42,961 bases of DNA from the IMG/VR virus record IMGVR_UViG_3300042876_001159, positions 1 to 42,961 of that record. The stretch is one strand, 5' to 3'. The DNA comes from a virus. The notes below the pieces were generated by a model, which saw only the letters and a program-made list of their open reading frames with translations, did no database searches and was not told where the DNA came from. A program made the translations under genes and the position numbers. Below, one piece after another: positions 25,149-32,705 of this stretch (positions are counted from its first letter, which is position 1; each line of letters starts with the position of its first letter).

Positions 25149-25495
25149 GCTTCTCCGCCTTCTTTCGCCAGGGCACGCCACAGTCGATGAGTCGGCTGGT
25201 GGCGTTCCTCTACGCGCTCTGCGCGATCCTGCTCTGTGTGGCCATCGGCCTGGTCGCCGTGCTCGAGCCCGACGGCGAGCACGCCGCTGGGATCATCGCG
25301 GCGCTCGGCGTGCCATTCGCCGCAGTGGTCGGTGGCTCGTGGTCGGCGCTCGGTCAGCGGGTGAAGCAGCGTACAGCTGAGGGCGCAGGTGAGCCCTCGG
25401 TGCCGGGGTCTTCTGGGGACCGGGCGGGCCCGATCGGGCCACTGGCGGAGGTTGAGGCGGTGCACGGCGCCGGCGCACGGACGGCGACCGACTGA
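25145..25495 (+). CDS. Holin-like protein
   Basis: A 116-residue protein with two predicted membrane segments, about residues 14-38 (VAFLYALCAILLCVAIGLVAVL) and 45-64 (AAGIIAALGVPFAAVVGGSW), then a charged, flexible C-terminus. ATG overlaps the previous stop (ATGA) and its own stop shares a base with the endolysin start. A two-helix small membrane protein immediately before the endolysin is the standard position for a holin, which opens the inner membrane at lysis time. Confidence 0.65.
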   Translation: MSFSAFFRQGTPQSMSRLVAFLYALCAILLCVAIGLVAVLEPDGEHAAGIIAALGVPFAAVVGGSWSALGQRVKQRTAEGAGEPSVPGSSGDRAGPIGPLAEVEAVHGAGARTATD

Positions 25496-26022
25496 TGCCG
25501 CGCCTGCGCCGCCTCCCGTCGCCGCTCGGCTGGCCCGGTGCCTGCCCGTGGCTCGATGCGTCGAATTCCTCGGACCTTGAGCGGCGCGTCGCGTGGCGTG
25601 CGCACCAGGACATCGGGCTCGTCGAGGATCCGCTCGGCAGCAACCGCGGCACGCGCATCGATGCGATGGCGCGCCGCGGTGGTTCGCCGCTCGGTAGCTA
25701 CTGGTGTGCGCTGTGGGTCGGCGAAGTCATCGCCGACTGCGGGGTCGGCGTCCCCGATGGCTACGGCTCGTGCGACAACTGGTTGCCGTGGCTCGTGCCC
25801 GGCCTCCCGGACTCGCACGTCGCCGTGATCCTCTACGGCAGCGCGACCGATGCGAAGCACATTGGCATTCAGGTGCGGCGCACACCCGTTCGCCTCACCA
25901 TCGAAGGCAACCGCGGCCTCAAGGGCAGCGCCACCCGCAACGGCGTGGCCGTGGATCTCGATTCGATCGTCCGCTCCGACGTGCTCGGCCACATCCCATT
26001 GGACGCCCTGGTGCTGCCATGA
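25495..26022 (+). CDS. Endolysin, CHAP/NlpC-P60-like cysteine amidase
   Basis: A 175-residue peptidoglycan hydrolase candidate. The conserved run GSNRGTRIDAMARRGGSP leads into SYWCALWVG with likely nucleophile Cys71; His122 in KHIGIQV and the later EGN give a plausible catalytic triad. There is no signal peptide, so it depends on the holin for export. It sits between holin-like and spanin-like genes. The fold is assigned by motif, and CHAP versus NlpC/P60 cannot be distinguished. Confidence 0.75.
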   Translation: MPRLRRLPSPLGWPGACPWLDASNSSDLERRVAWRAHQDIGLVEDPLGSNRGTRIDAMARRGGSPLGSYWCALWVGEVIADCGVGVPDGYGSCDNWLPWLVPGLPDSHVAVILYGSATDAKHIGIQVRRTPVRLTIEGNRGLKGSATRNGVAVDLDSIVRSDVLGHIPLDALVLP

Positions 26023-26708
26023 GCCGCCGTCTCGAGCTGGTGCTTGTGGTGCTCGCCATCGCCCTCGGGTGCACGCTCGGCCTTCGTGCCTGCGTCGTCC
26101 CCTCGCCGCCCAGTGCGATGCTCCGCCAGGCGCAGGCCGCCGAGCTCCGCGCCGTGCTGCAGCGCCAAGCGGCCGAGCGCCGCGCCGACTCACTGCGCAC
26201 GGTGGCCTCGCGCGCGGCCGCGCGCGGCGACTCCTTGGCGCGCGTAGCGGCACGCCTCCGGGCCCAGCTCGTGCCGCTCGACACCCTCCCCACGCCGCCC
26301 GTCGTGCTTGAGCAGCTGCCGGCGGTGCGGCTCGGCTGGACCACCCTCGTCCTCGCCACCGATACCCTGCCGACGCCGCGACTCGTCGTCGGCGCGTTGT
26401 GGCAGACACGCGAGGCCCTCACCGCGGCGACCGCGGCGCTCACCGCGCGTGAGGCCGAGCTCGCCGCGCGCGTGCAGATCGACACGGCGCAGCGGCGCGC
26501 GGCCGCGCACGCCGAAAGCGCGATCGCCGCGCTGCGCGCGCAGGTCACCGCGCTCACGCCTCGGCGCTGCACGCTCGCGCGGCTCTTGGGGCCGCTCGCG
26601 TGTCCCACGATCGGCGTCGGGCCCGCCGTGATTCTCTCCTCCACCGGCGCCGTGCAGGCAGGCGTCGGTGTGTCCTTGCAGTTCCCTCTCTCCCGGAGTC
26701 ACCCCTGA
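26019..26708 (+). CDS. Spanin-like membrane protein (Rz-type candidate)
   Basis: A 229-residue protein with one N-terminal membrane segment (residues 5-20, LVLVVLAIALGCTLGL), then long Ala/Arg/Leu-rich coiled-coil stretches (about 30-75 and 125-175), then a C-terminal hydrophobic beta-like part ending VGVSLQFPLSRSHP. This is the layout of an inner-membrane spanin subunit directly after the endolysin, though longer than lambda Rz (153). No separate outer-membrane lipoprotein (Rz1) was found; the N-terminal Cys pattern is not a lipobox, and an embedded frame was not convincing. Confidence 0.55.
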   Translation: MSRRLELVLVVLAIALGCTLGLRACVVPSPPSAMLRQAQAAELRAVLQRQAAERRADSLRTVASRAAARGDSLARVAARLRAQLVPLDTLPTPPVVLEQLPAVRLGWTTLVLATDTLPTPRLVVGALWQTREALTAATAALTAREAELAARVQIDTAQRRAAAHAESAIAALRAQVTALTPRRCTLARLLGPLACPTIGVGPAVILSSTGAVQAGVGVSLQFPLSRSHP

Positions 26709-27160
26709 TGACCGCGCCCCTCATCCCGACGCGTCCCGCGACGCTCGCGGACCACATCGCGCACCGTAACGCTGAGGTCGCGAGCACGTGGCCCGACGCG
26801 GCGGCCGCTGCCTATCTCCCCGTCCTCGAGGCCCGCGCCGCCGCGTTTGCGGCGCACGTCGCCTCGATGGAGATCGCGCCCGAAGTCGCCGTGTGGGCGC
26901 TCGCGATGGCGCGTCAGTTCGGGTCCTACGTGCGCGTGCATCACTTCGTCGCCGACTGGATCACCGCGCTGCTCATCCTGCGCTACGGCGAGGAGCCGGA
27001 TGCGAGCAAGAGCACCGACCCGAACTTCGCCGGCTGGCCGAAGGCCTTCACGGCGGACGATCTCGTGCGGGCGCAGCAGATCCTCGCCGGCGAGGATTGG
27101 CCGCGCCGCGTGTTTCGCCTGCTCCCGCGGGAGCTCCCTGTCACCAGTGAGGACGCGTAA
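26708..27160 (+). CDS. Hypothetical helical protein
   Basis: A 150-residue, Trp/Ala-rich, helical protein (segments about 45-95, WALAMARQFGSYVRVHHFVADWITALLILRY is the hydrophobic core). One-base overlap upstream; TAA is immediately followed by the next ATG. Not recognised. Could be a lysis-cassette end or the first of the following presumed virion genes. Confidence 0.5.
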   Translation: MTAPLIPTRPATLADHIAHRNAEVASTWPDAAAAAYLPVLEARAAAFAAHVASMEIAPEVAVWALAMARQFGSYVRVHHFVADWITALLILRYGEEPDASKSTDPNFAGWPKAFTADDLVRAQQILAGEDWPRRVFRLLPRELPVTSEDA

Positions 27161-27598
27161 ATGTCGCAGCTCACCGATTTCGCCGAGAATGCGCTGATCG
27201 ACTGCCTGTTCCGCGGGCAGGCGTTGGGCAATCCCGCCACGTGGTTCCTCGCGCTGTACACCGCCGCCCCGGGTGAGACTGGCGGCGGCACGGAGGTCAC
27301 CGGCGGCAGCTACACCCGGCCGTCGCTCGCCGCCTCACTGGCGAACTTTGCGGGCACCCAGGGCGCCGGCACCACCGTCGCAAGCTCGGGCTCGTCGGGG
27401 CAGACCAGCAACAACGTCGTGCTGACCTATCCGGCACCGACGGCCAACTGGGGGACGATCACCCACTTCTCGTGGATGAGTGCCGTCAGCGCGGGCAGCA
27501 TGTGGATCTACGGTGCGCTCGCGGCCGCACGTGTCATCAGCAATGGCGACGCCGCGCCGTCCTTCGCCGCCGGTGCCCTGACCGCTACGGCCGCGTAG
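27161..27598 (+). CDS. Phage structural protein, fibre-associated type
   Basis: A 145-residue protein of a family often found near tail fibres: TWFLALYTAAPGETGGGTEV, then GGSYTRPSL, then ITHFSWMSAVSAGSMWIYGAL. The N-terminal helix (FAENALIDCLFRG) is also typical. Annotated members are called tail fibre or structural proteins, but their role is not firmly known. GTGAGGA upstream of the ATG. The stop shares one base with the next gene. Confidence 0.65.
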   Translation: MSQLTDFAENALIDCLFRGQALGNPATWFLALYTAAPGETGGGTEVTGGSYTRPSLAASLANFAGTQGAGTTVASSGSSGQTSNNVVLTYPAPTANWGTITHFSWMSAVSAGSMWIYGALAAARVISNGDAAPSFAAGALTATAA

Positions 27599-28233
27599 TG
27601 GACACGCACCGCCTGCCCCCCGGCGCGGTCGTGCTGGAAGGCCCCGGTCCCTCGTGGACCGGGCGCCTGCTCCGGTGGCGACTGGGCTCGCCGTGGGGGC
27701 ATTGCTGGACATTGCTCGATGCCCACACCGCGATCGAGGCGGTGGGTGGCGGCGTGGTGCTGTTCGATCCGCGCGAGCGGTTTGCCTCGCTCGAGCAGGG
27801 CCGCGCGTTCGTGATCTGTAATCCCCGGATCTCGGAGCCGCAGCGCCTGCGCTACGCCGACGTCGCGCCCTCGTTCGTCGGCACGACGTACCGCCGCTGG
27901 CAGGTGGTCGCGTGGGCGCTCACGCGCTGGTTCTTCCGCGACCGCGCCACTGATGGCGTCATCTGCTCGCACCTGTGCGCCCGGCTCGCGTTCTGGGCGG
28001 CCGGCGTGCACGGCTTCGAGCAGTCGCCGGGCGACGGCCACGCCGCCGCGATGCGACGCCAGGGCTACGTCACGCCCGACGAGTATCTCCGCTCGCCGCA
28101 CTACGACGTCATCGGCGCCGTGCAGGGCCTCGGCCGCTGGGCGGTGCCCGATCTCCCGCTGATTCGCGCCGTGAACCCGTGGGCGGATCGCTACCCTGTC
28201 GGATCGCCGCGGCCGCCGCGGCAGGAGTCGTGA
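27598..28233 (+). CDS. Permuted papain-fold (YiiX/NlpC-P60-like) hydrolase
   Basis: A 211-residue protein. The order of catalytic residues is circularly permuted relative to normal NlpC/P60: His35 in PWGHCWTLLD comes first, followed by a strand with VVLFDPRE, then the candidate nucleophile Cys123 in VICSHLCARLAFW (Cys127 also possible), then GYVTPDEYLRSPHY. This matches YiiX/YebB-type enzymes, whose substrates include peptidoglycan and lipids. It is separate from the endolysin and lies among presumed virion genes, so a virion-associated or envelope-modifying enzyme is plausible. GTG start. Confidence 0.6.
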   Translation: MDTHRLPPGAVVLEGPGPSWTGRLLRWRLGSPWGHCWTLLDAHTAIEAVGGGVVLFDPRERFASLEQGRAFVICNPRISEPQRLRYADVAPSFVGTTYRRWQVVAWALTRWFFRDRATDGVICSHLCARLAFWAAGVHGFEQSPGDGHAAAMRRQGYVTPDEYLRSPHYDVIGAVQGLGRWAVPDLPLIRAVNPWADRYPVGSPRPPRQES

Positions 28234-28637
28234 TGTTCTACGTGTACGCGGTGGCAACGGGCGCGCTCGTCTCGGTGGCGAGCGTCGTCGAACTGCCCCT
28301 GCCCGACGGCCTCGCCGCGAAAGAGCGCCCAGAGGCCGACTGGGCGACGCAGGTGTGGGATGCAGCGACGGCAGATCTGATCGCGCGCCCGGTCGCCGTG
28401 CGTCGCACGATCGACAAGACCGAGTTTCTGCGTCGACTGACGCTGCCCACGCTCGCCACCGTCCTGGCGCGGGAGGGCACGGACCCGTTGATCGCCGCGC
28501 TCCGGGTGTGGATCGACAACGTGACGCGCGTGGATCTCGACACCGTCGAGGTGCAGCAGGGGATCGCCTATCTGCAAAGCCTCGGCGTCCTCACCGCGAC
28601 GCACGCCGCAGCGATCCTCGCGGACGGTGCCGCGTGA
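28233..28637 (+). CDS. Hypothetical virion-region protein
   Basis: A 134-residue protein. ATG 28233 follows GCAGGAG; GTG 28230 adds one residue. The N-terminus reads YVYAVATGALVSVASV, a strand pair; the C-terminal half is helical and includes KTEFLRRLTLPTLATVLAREG, which resembles a small domain common in phage tail-fibre assembly or virion proteins. No firm family call. Confidence 0.5.
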   Translation: MFYVYAVATGALVSVASVVELPLPDGLAAKERPEADWATQVWDAATADLIARPVAVRRTIDKTEFLRRLTLPTLATVLAREGTDPLIAALRVWIDNVTRVDLDTVEVQQGIAYLQSLGVLTATHAAAILADGAA

Positions 28638-29446
28638 GCAACTGGGCACCCCCCGCGGAAAGCACCGGCGCGATGACCGGGGTGAACCCGGACAACTACG
28701 TGTTCCTGATGGGCGCGGGGGGCGGGCGCGCGTGGGTGACGGCCAACACCAAGAGCGCGTGGTACGAGCTGACGCCGGCGATCCCCTTTGCGATCTCTGC
28801 GATCACGATTCGCACGCTGACCGATCGCGGCGATCCGGGCTCCCCGCGGATCATGTTCGACATCGCCACGGGGGCCTCGGGGAGCGAGCGCGTGCTGATT
28901 CCCAACGTCACGCTCGGCACGACCATCCTCTACACGCGGCGCGTGGGCGCGGCGCGGGTGCCGTTGGCGCTCCCTCGGGGCGCACGGATCGCGATCCGCT
29001 GGCAGGGCACGGTCGACTGGCCTGCGTTCGGGCGTCCGTTGCTGGGATTGGAGATTCAGCTCCATCGCTCGACCGGACAGGGCGAGGGGCCAGTTGGCGG
29101 GCCGGTGACAGCGATCGGCCCGCAAACGTCCGACACTACCTCGACGTTGCCACTGATGAATCTCGGCTACGGTACGACGGCGTGGACCGAAGTGACCGCG
29201 GCCGCGCCGCACGACGTGCGCACCTTGATGCTGTCCGGCTACGAGGAGGCCACCGGCAACTCGTTTCACGGGCACATTCGCGTCGGCGTCGGAGCCGCAG
29301 GTTCCGAGCGCGCGCTCGCGCAGTTGCAGATCCCCGATGGCCCGACCCTACACGCCGCTGACGTGCGCATCCCTCGCGGCAGCCGCATCGCGCTGCAGGC
29401 CGTGAACGTCACGCAGTATCGGCCCGTTGTTCACCTTTTCGGGTAA
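28634..29446 (+). CDS. Duplicated beta-domain protein, likely virion/receptor-binding
   Basis: A 270-residue protein with GTG start, made of two related domains: residues 42-125 (AWYELTP ... GSERVLIP ... PRGARIAIRWQG) and 183-258 (AWTEVTA ... GSERALAQLQIP ... PRGSRIALQAVN). Each has the pattern of a carbohydrate-binding-like beta sandwich. It follows the presumed fibre-associated genes and so may decorate the tail or bind host surface. No family assigned. Confidence 0.6.
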   Translation: MSNWAPPAESTGAMTGVNPDNYVFLMGAGGGRAWVTANTKSAWYELTPAIPFAISAITIRTLTDRGDPGSPRIMFDIATGASGSERVLIPNVTLGTTILYTRRVGAARVPLALPRGARIAIRWQGTVDWPAFGRPLLGLEIQLHRSTGQGEGPVGGPVTAIGPQTSDTTSTLPLMNLGYGTTAWTEVTAAAPHDVRTLMLSGYEEATGNSFHGHIRVGVGAAGSERALAQLQIPDGPTLHAADVRIPRGSRIALQAVNVTQYRPVVHLFG

Positions 29447-29452
29447 CTCACC

Positions 29453-29797
29453 GTGCCAGTGTCCATTGCCGCCAGCGGATTGCAAGCCGCGACCCTCGCC
29501 ACGGACCACACACTCGTCACGCAGGCCGGACCTGCGGGGGGCGCAGCCTACGTGCTCGTCGTCGACATCGCGGCGCTCGTGGCCGACGAACGCGTCGAGG
29601 TCCGCCTGCGGTCCCGTGCTCGCGCCGGCGATACGACGCGTGACGCGTTCACCCTCACCGGCTCTGCGGATTCACCGGACCTGCTCCTTTCGCCGGTGGT
29701 CCCGGTGGAGAGCGGCAACGAGCTCGTGGCCATCCTGCGCCAGGACGGGGGCACGGGTCGCTCGTTCCCGTGGTCGCTCAAGCGGATTGACGGCTAG
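29453..29797 (+). CDS. Hypothetical beta-rich protein
   Basis: A 114-residue protein with GTG start. Strand-rich throughout (YVLVVDIAALVADERVEVRLRSRA, then LVAILRQDGGTGRSFPWSLKRI). It resembles small phage virion accessory proteins in which a single beta sandwich ends with WSLKRID-like strands. Family not recognised; position within the virion block supports a structural role. Confidence 0.5.
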   Translation: MPVSIAASGLQAATLATDHTLVTQAGPAGGAAYVLVVDIAALVADERVEVRLRSRARAGDTTRDAFTLTGSADSPDLLLSPVVPVESGNELVAILRQDGGTGRSFPWSLKRIDG

Positions 29798-29804
29798 GTA
29801 GCCG

Positions 29805-30554
29805 ATGTACGGCGCGTTCGGGAACGCCACGTATGTCGCCGCCGCGTCGCTGCCTGCGGGCGGTGGCTCGGGCGCCGCGCTCGAGGCCGCGGCGGCGCTC
29901 TCGGTTGGCAGCACGGCCGCGCTCACGGTCGCGAAACCGCTGGTGGGCGCGGCCGCGATCGCCCTGGCGTCAACGGCCGCGCTGTCCGTTCCGAAGCCGC
30001 TCGCGGGATCCGCCGCACTCAGCGTAAGCAGCACGGCGTCGCTCTCCGTCCCGAAGCCGTTGACCGGTGCGGCTGCGATCGCGATCACCACGGCGGCGGC
30101 GCTCACGGTGTCCAAGCCGCTCGCCGGCGCGACGGCGCTTTCCGTCGCGTCGACGGCCGCACTGTCGGTGCCGAAGCCACTCGCCGCGTCGGCGCAGCTC
30201 GCGCTCACCGCGACGGCGGCGCTGGCCTCGCCGGCCGCGGCGCTCGGTGGCGATGCGGTGATGACGGTGAGCAGCTCGGCCGCGCTCAGCGTCCCGAAGC
30301 CGCTCAGTGCGGCGGCCGCGATCGCAGTCACGAGTAGCGCCGCACTCGGGATCCCGAAGCCGCTTGCGGGGGCCGCGGCGTTCGGCCTCACCGCGACCGC
30401 CGCTCTCACCGGCGGTGCCGCGCCGCCGCTCATCGTCGCGATCCGCGGCCGCTGGTTGTCGGGGGCTACGGTCGCTCTCACGCGCCGCAGTGCTGCGACC
30501 GTGCTCGCCGATCGGCTGAGCGCACCCACCGTTCACGTTCAGGAGATCCACTGA
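29805..30554 (+). CDS. Protein with about nine 20-residue repeats
   Basis: A 249-residue protein. Residues about 28-205 are nine tandem 20-residue repeats of the form (G/A)AAAIALASTAALSVPKPLA; KPL occurs at residues 44, 64, 84, 104, 124, 165 and 185, with one divergent copy near 144 and a single inserted residue after it. DNA period is 60 nt. Ala/Ser/Thr/Val composition with a Pro-Lys-Pro hinge per repeat suggests a stiff beta or helical rod. The C-terminal 40 residues differ (LSGATVALTRRSAATVLADRL). It could be a fibre or spike shaft in the virion; no family assigned. Confidence 0.65.
   Translation: MYGAFGNATYVAAASLPAGGGSGAALEAAAALSVGSTAALTVAKPLVGAAAIALASTAALSVPKPLAGSAALSVSSTASLSVPKPLTGAAAIAITTAAALTVSKPLAGATALSVASTAALSVPKPLAASAQLALTATAALASPAAALGGDAVMTVSSSAALSVPKPLSAAAAIAVTSSAALGIPKPLAGAAAFGLTATAALTGGAAPPLIVAIRGRWLSGATVALTRRSAATVLADRLSAPTVHVQEIH
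29886..30422 (+). repeat. Tandem 60-bp coding repeats
   Basis: Nine imperfect 60-bp units inside the repeat-protein gene, each ending in a CCGAAGCCGCT-like stretch. Copies differ at many synonymous and a few non-synonymous positions, so they are old rather than freshly amplified. Confidence 0.65.
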
Positions 30555-30898
30555 TGCCGCGCCCCACCCTCTCCCCTGGCAACGCGCACACGATCCGCTA
30601 CCTGCTCACGCAGCTGGTGCTCGCCACCGGGGCACACGGCGCGTTGAGCGGCCGCACCGACGGGCTCGGCTGGATCAGTGCCACCGACGGCGGCGAGCCC
30701 CTCGCGGGGCACCAGAAGGTCGATCTCGTTGAACGCGCCGCCGGCACGGCGGATTACGTCGCGTCACTGCCCGGCGACGTCATCACCACGATCACGACGG
30801 GCCTCGCCGATCGCACGACGCTCTACGAGGTCGTGAGCTTCGGGACGGCGGTGCGGGTCAGCAACCCGATCGATCTGCGGCTGGTGCGGCGGAGCTGA
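30554..30898 (+). CDS. Last gene of the virion block, unknown
   Basis: A 114-residue protein sharing one base with the repeat protein, with AGGAG before its ATG. It has a helix followed by strands (DGLGWISATDGGE, then VASLPGDVITTITTGL, then VVSFGTAVRVSNPIDLRLV). It may fold as a small beta-rich cap on the preceding rod-like protein, but this is a guess. Confidence 0.5.
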   Translation: MPRPTLSPGNAHTIRYLLTQLVLATGAHGALSGRTDGLGWISATDGGEPLAGHQKVDLVERAAGTADYVASLPGDVITTITTGLADRTTLYEVVSFGTAVRVSNPIDLRLVRRS

Positions 30899-31055
30899 GG
30901 CGCGCGACTGTAACGAAAGCCGAGAAGTGACACCATCCGCCCGTGGTGTAATAGCGTGGTATTCGCCCCTACCCTAGACTCTCCCCCGTGACGCGGGACT
31001 GGCGAGCTGACCCGACCGGGCAGCCGCGCAGGACCGGACACCAGAGGACAGGACA
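30899..31055. other. Intergenic region after the virion block
   Basis: 157 bp without a gene. It holds a weak possible -10 (TAGACT, 30975-30980), a minor CCCG/CGGG stem near 30995-31007, and direct AGGAC-type repeats around the ribosome site of the next gene. No convincing terminator or consensus promoter was seen, although a promoter for the two following accessory genes would be expected here. Confidence 0.3.
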
Positions 31056-31328
31056 ATGACGAAGACCACGACGACCCGCCAGCAGCTACTCGACGCTCTC
31101 GACACGATGGTGGGCGATGAGTTCACGATCCCCAGCACCGGCGAGCACCTTCAGGCGGCGCTCCGCGAGCACTCGGACGACGTGATTGCCGACGGATTCG
31201 ACAAGGTCCGCTATCGCGTCGGTGATCTGTGGGTGACGGTCGCGGGTGACGCGTGGGACTACGGCTACGCGACGTGCTACTGCTGGCAGGGCGCGGGGCA
31301 CAGCGACGACTGCGAGGCGAGCCTGTGA
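31056..31328 (+). CDS. Small accessory protein
   Basis: A 90-residue protein with AGAGGACAGGA before ATG. Acidic, with three Cys near the C-terminus (ATCYCWQGAGHSDDCEASL), which could bind a metal together with His. Not recognised. Separated from the virion genes by its own leader, so it may be an independently expressed accessory (moron-like) gene. Confidence 0.5.
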   Translation: MTKTTTTRQQLLDALDTMVGDEFTIPSTGEHLQAALREHSDDVIADGFDKVRYRVGDLWVTVAGDAWDYGYATCYCWQGAGHSDDCEASL

Positions 31329-31957
31329 CCGCTGCCCCACGGCTCGCTGTCTACGGAGCGCCGCCGATCCTGGCGGCGCTCGACGCGGTCTCCGCTGGCA
31401 CCGACGGCGAGCAGTCGCGCACCGCGCGCCTCGCCACCGTGTGCGAGCGCTACCTGACGATCGTGCGCGAGCACTGCCCACTACTGACGCTGCCGCAGTG
31501 GGGCGCCGTGCTCGACGTGCGCAACGGGGCCCGGCTGCTCGAGGAGGCTGGCAGTGGCATCGGCCCCGATACGATCGCCGCCGAGCTCGACGACCTCCGG
31601 CGTGAGGACCCCCTTTGGCAGGCGCGGCACCCCGAGCTGACGCCACAGGCGCTGGACGACCTCGTCTCCATGCTACTGACGGCTGACCCGGCGGCACGGA
31701 CCGCGGTCGTCGAGGTCGCCGACCGGTGGTGGGCGCTGCCCAGCCGGTCGGTCGTCGGGCTCGAGCAATCGCTGGCGGCAGCTGGGGCGCGTATCGCCCC
31801 GGGGTTCGCGATCGAGCGGGCGATCCCAGCTGGCGCCGTGTCGGCGTGGATGCGCCATCTTGAGCAAGCCGCAGACGGCGCACTCGACGATCTCCGTGAC
31901 GAGGTCCGTCTCGTCGTGGCGGGGATGTGGGCCATGCTGCATCGGCGAGTCGAGTAG
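31325..31957 (+). CDS. Helical accessory protein
   Basis: A 210-residue, mostly helical protein with GTG start in a four-base overlap. Several Trp/Leu-rich helices (PLLTLPQWGAVLDVRNGARLLEEAG; EVADRWWALPS) are visible. No recognised motif. It is the last rightward gene before a strong terminator and the convergent cargo genes. Confidence 0.55.
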   Translation: MTAAPRLAVYGAPPILAALDAVSAGTDGEQSRTARLATVCERYLTIVREHCPLLTLPQWGAVLDVRNGARLLEEAGSGIGPDTIAAELDDLRREDPLWQARHPELTPQALDDLVSMLLTADPAARTAVVEVADRWWALPSRSVVGLEQSLAAAGARIAPGFAIERAIPAGAVSAWMRHLEQAADGALDDLRDEVRLVVAGMWAMLHRRVE

Positions 31958-31997
31958 GTGCCGCGCTGATTGCTCGATCTGGTGCCACGAAAGGAAC

Positions 31998-32026
31998 GGG
32001 GGGATCATCCGTCAGGATGTCCCCCC
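31998..32026. terminator. Strong bidirectional intrinsic terminator
   Basis: Arms 31998-32010 and 32015-32026 (GGGGGGA-CATCC with one bulged T, loop GTCA, GGATG-TCCCCCC) form a 12-pair hairpin between convergent genes. There is no long T run on either side, so it may act partly as a transcription block; position between convergent operons supports the call. Confidence 0.7.
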
Positions 32027-32078
32027 GCCGTCATTTCAGCGTCAGCCACCACCTTACACGTGCGCCGGAGCCGCGTGA

Positions 32079-32705
32079 CTACCCCGACAGCGCCACGGAT
32101 TGAGTTGGGGTTTCGCCTCGGCGAGTCTCGCGCGCCGACATGTGGTGTAACCGACGCGCAGCGGCGGCGAGCTCGCGCTCATCAGCAAAAAGTGCCGCCC
32201 ACCTACGCTGTGCACGCTCGCTTTGTGGCACATTTGCGGCTAGCCACCGATCGAAGCGCGAGGTCGCCGGCGCGTGATTCTGCAGGTAATCCATCGCAAG
32301 CGCAATCTGCTCTACAAGCACGCGAATCGGCCGAGACCAGCCAAGCGACTCGCGGGCGAGTGGCGGCAGGGTCTCCGGTCCATCATCCTCGCTTTCCGCT
32401 ATGCGCGACCACCGCAGCATGTCCCCCTCCTGTGCATAGTTCCACGGGTGCCGGACATAGTGACTTGTGAGGTCCCAGAGCACCGTAAAGGTTGCGGAGC
32501 TCACGTCGAGCTTCCCTTGGGACGCTAGCACACTGAGCTGATGTCGCGGGACGGCAAAGCGCGAACGAATAGAGTCGACTAGTGCGACATGCTCAGCGCG
32601 CCGAGCGGCGCGAAGCGAAGCAACGCCCGAGACCAAGGCATACACGATCAGCGCGATGACGATCAGCAAAACCAGACCGGTCATAGATCCCCCCCCGAGG
32701 CTCAT
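32079..32705 (-). CDS. Membrane protein of the cargo island
   Basis: A 208-residue protein. One N-terminal membrane segment (about residues 9-28, GLVLLIVIALIVYALVSG) is followed by a cytoplasmic-type helical domain with several conserved-looking Trp/Tyr (HYVRHPWNYAQEGDMLRW). ATG 32705 overlaps the stop of the upstream gene (ATGA) with AAGAAGGGGAG beside it; ATG 32684 is an alternative. With the adjacent gene it forms a two-membrane-protein pair. Candidate roles are superinfection exclusion or abortive infection, but no family is recognised. Confidence 0.6.
   Translation of the reverse strand: MSLGGGSMTGLVLLIVIALIVYALVSGVASLRAARRAEHVALVDSIRSRFAVPRHQLSVLASQGKLDVSSATFTVLWDLTSHYVRHPWNYAQEGDMLRWSRIAESEDDGPETLPPLARESLGWSRPIRVLVEQIALAMDYLQNHAPATSRFDRWLAANVPQSERAQRRWAALFADERELAAAARRLHHMSARETRRGETPTQSVALSG

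Noticed and set aside
29886-30422. CRISPR-like array suggested by regular repeats
   Set aside because: The repeats are in-frame coding units with a 60-bp period and no unique spacers; no cas genes nearby.
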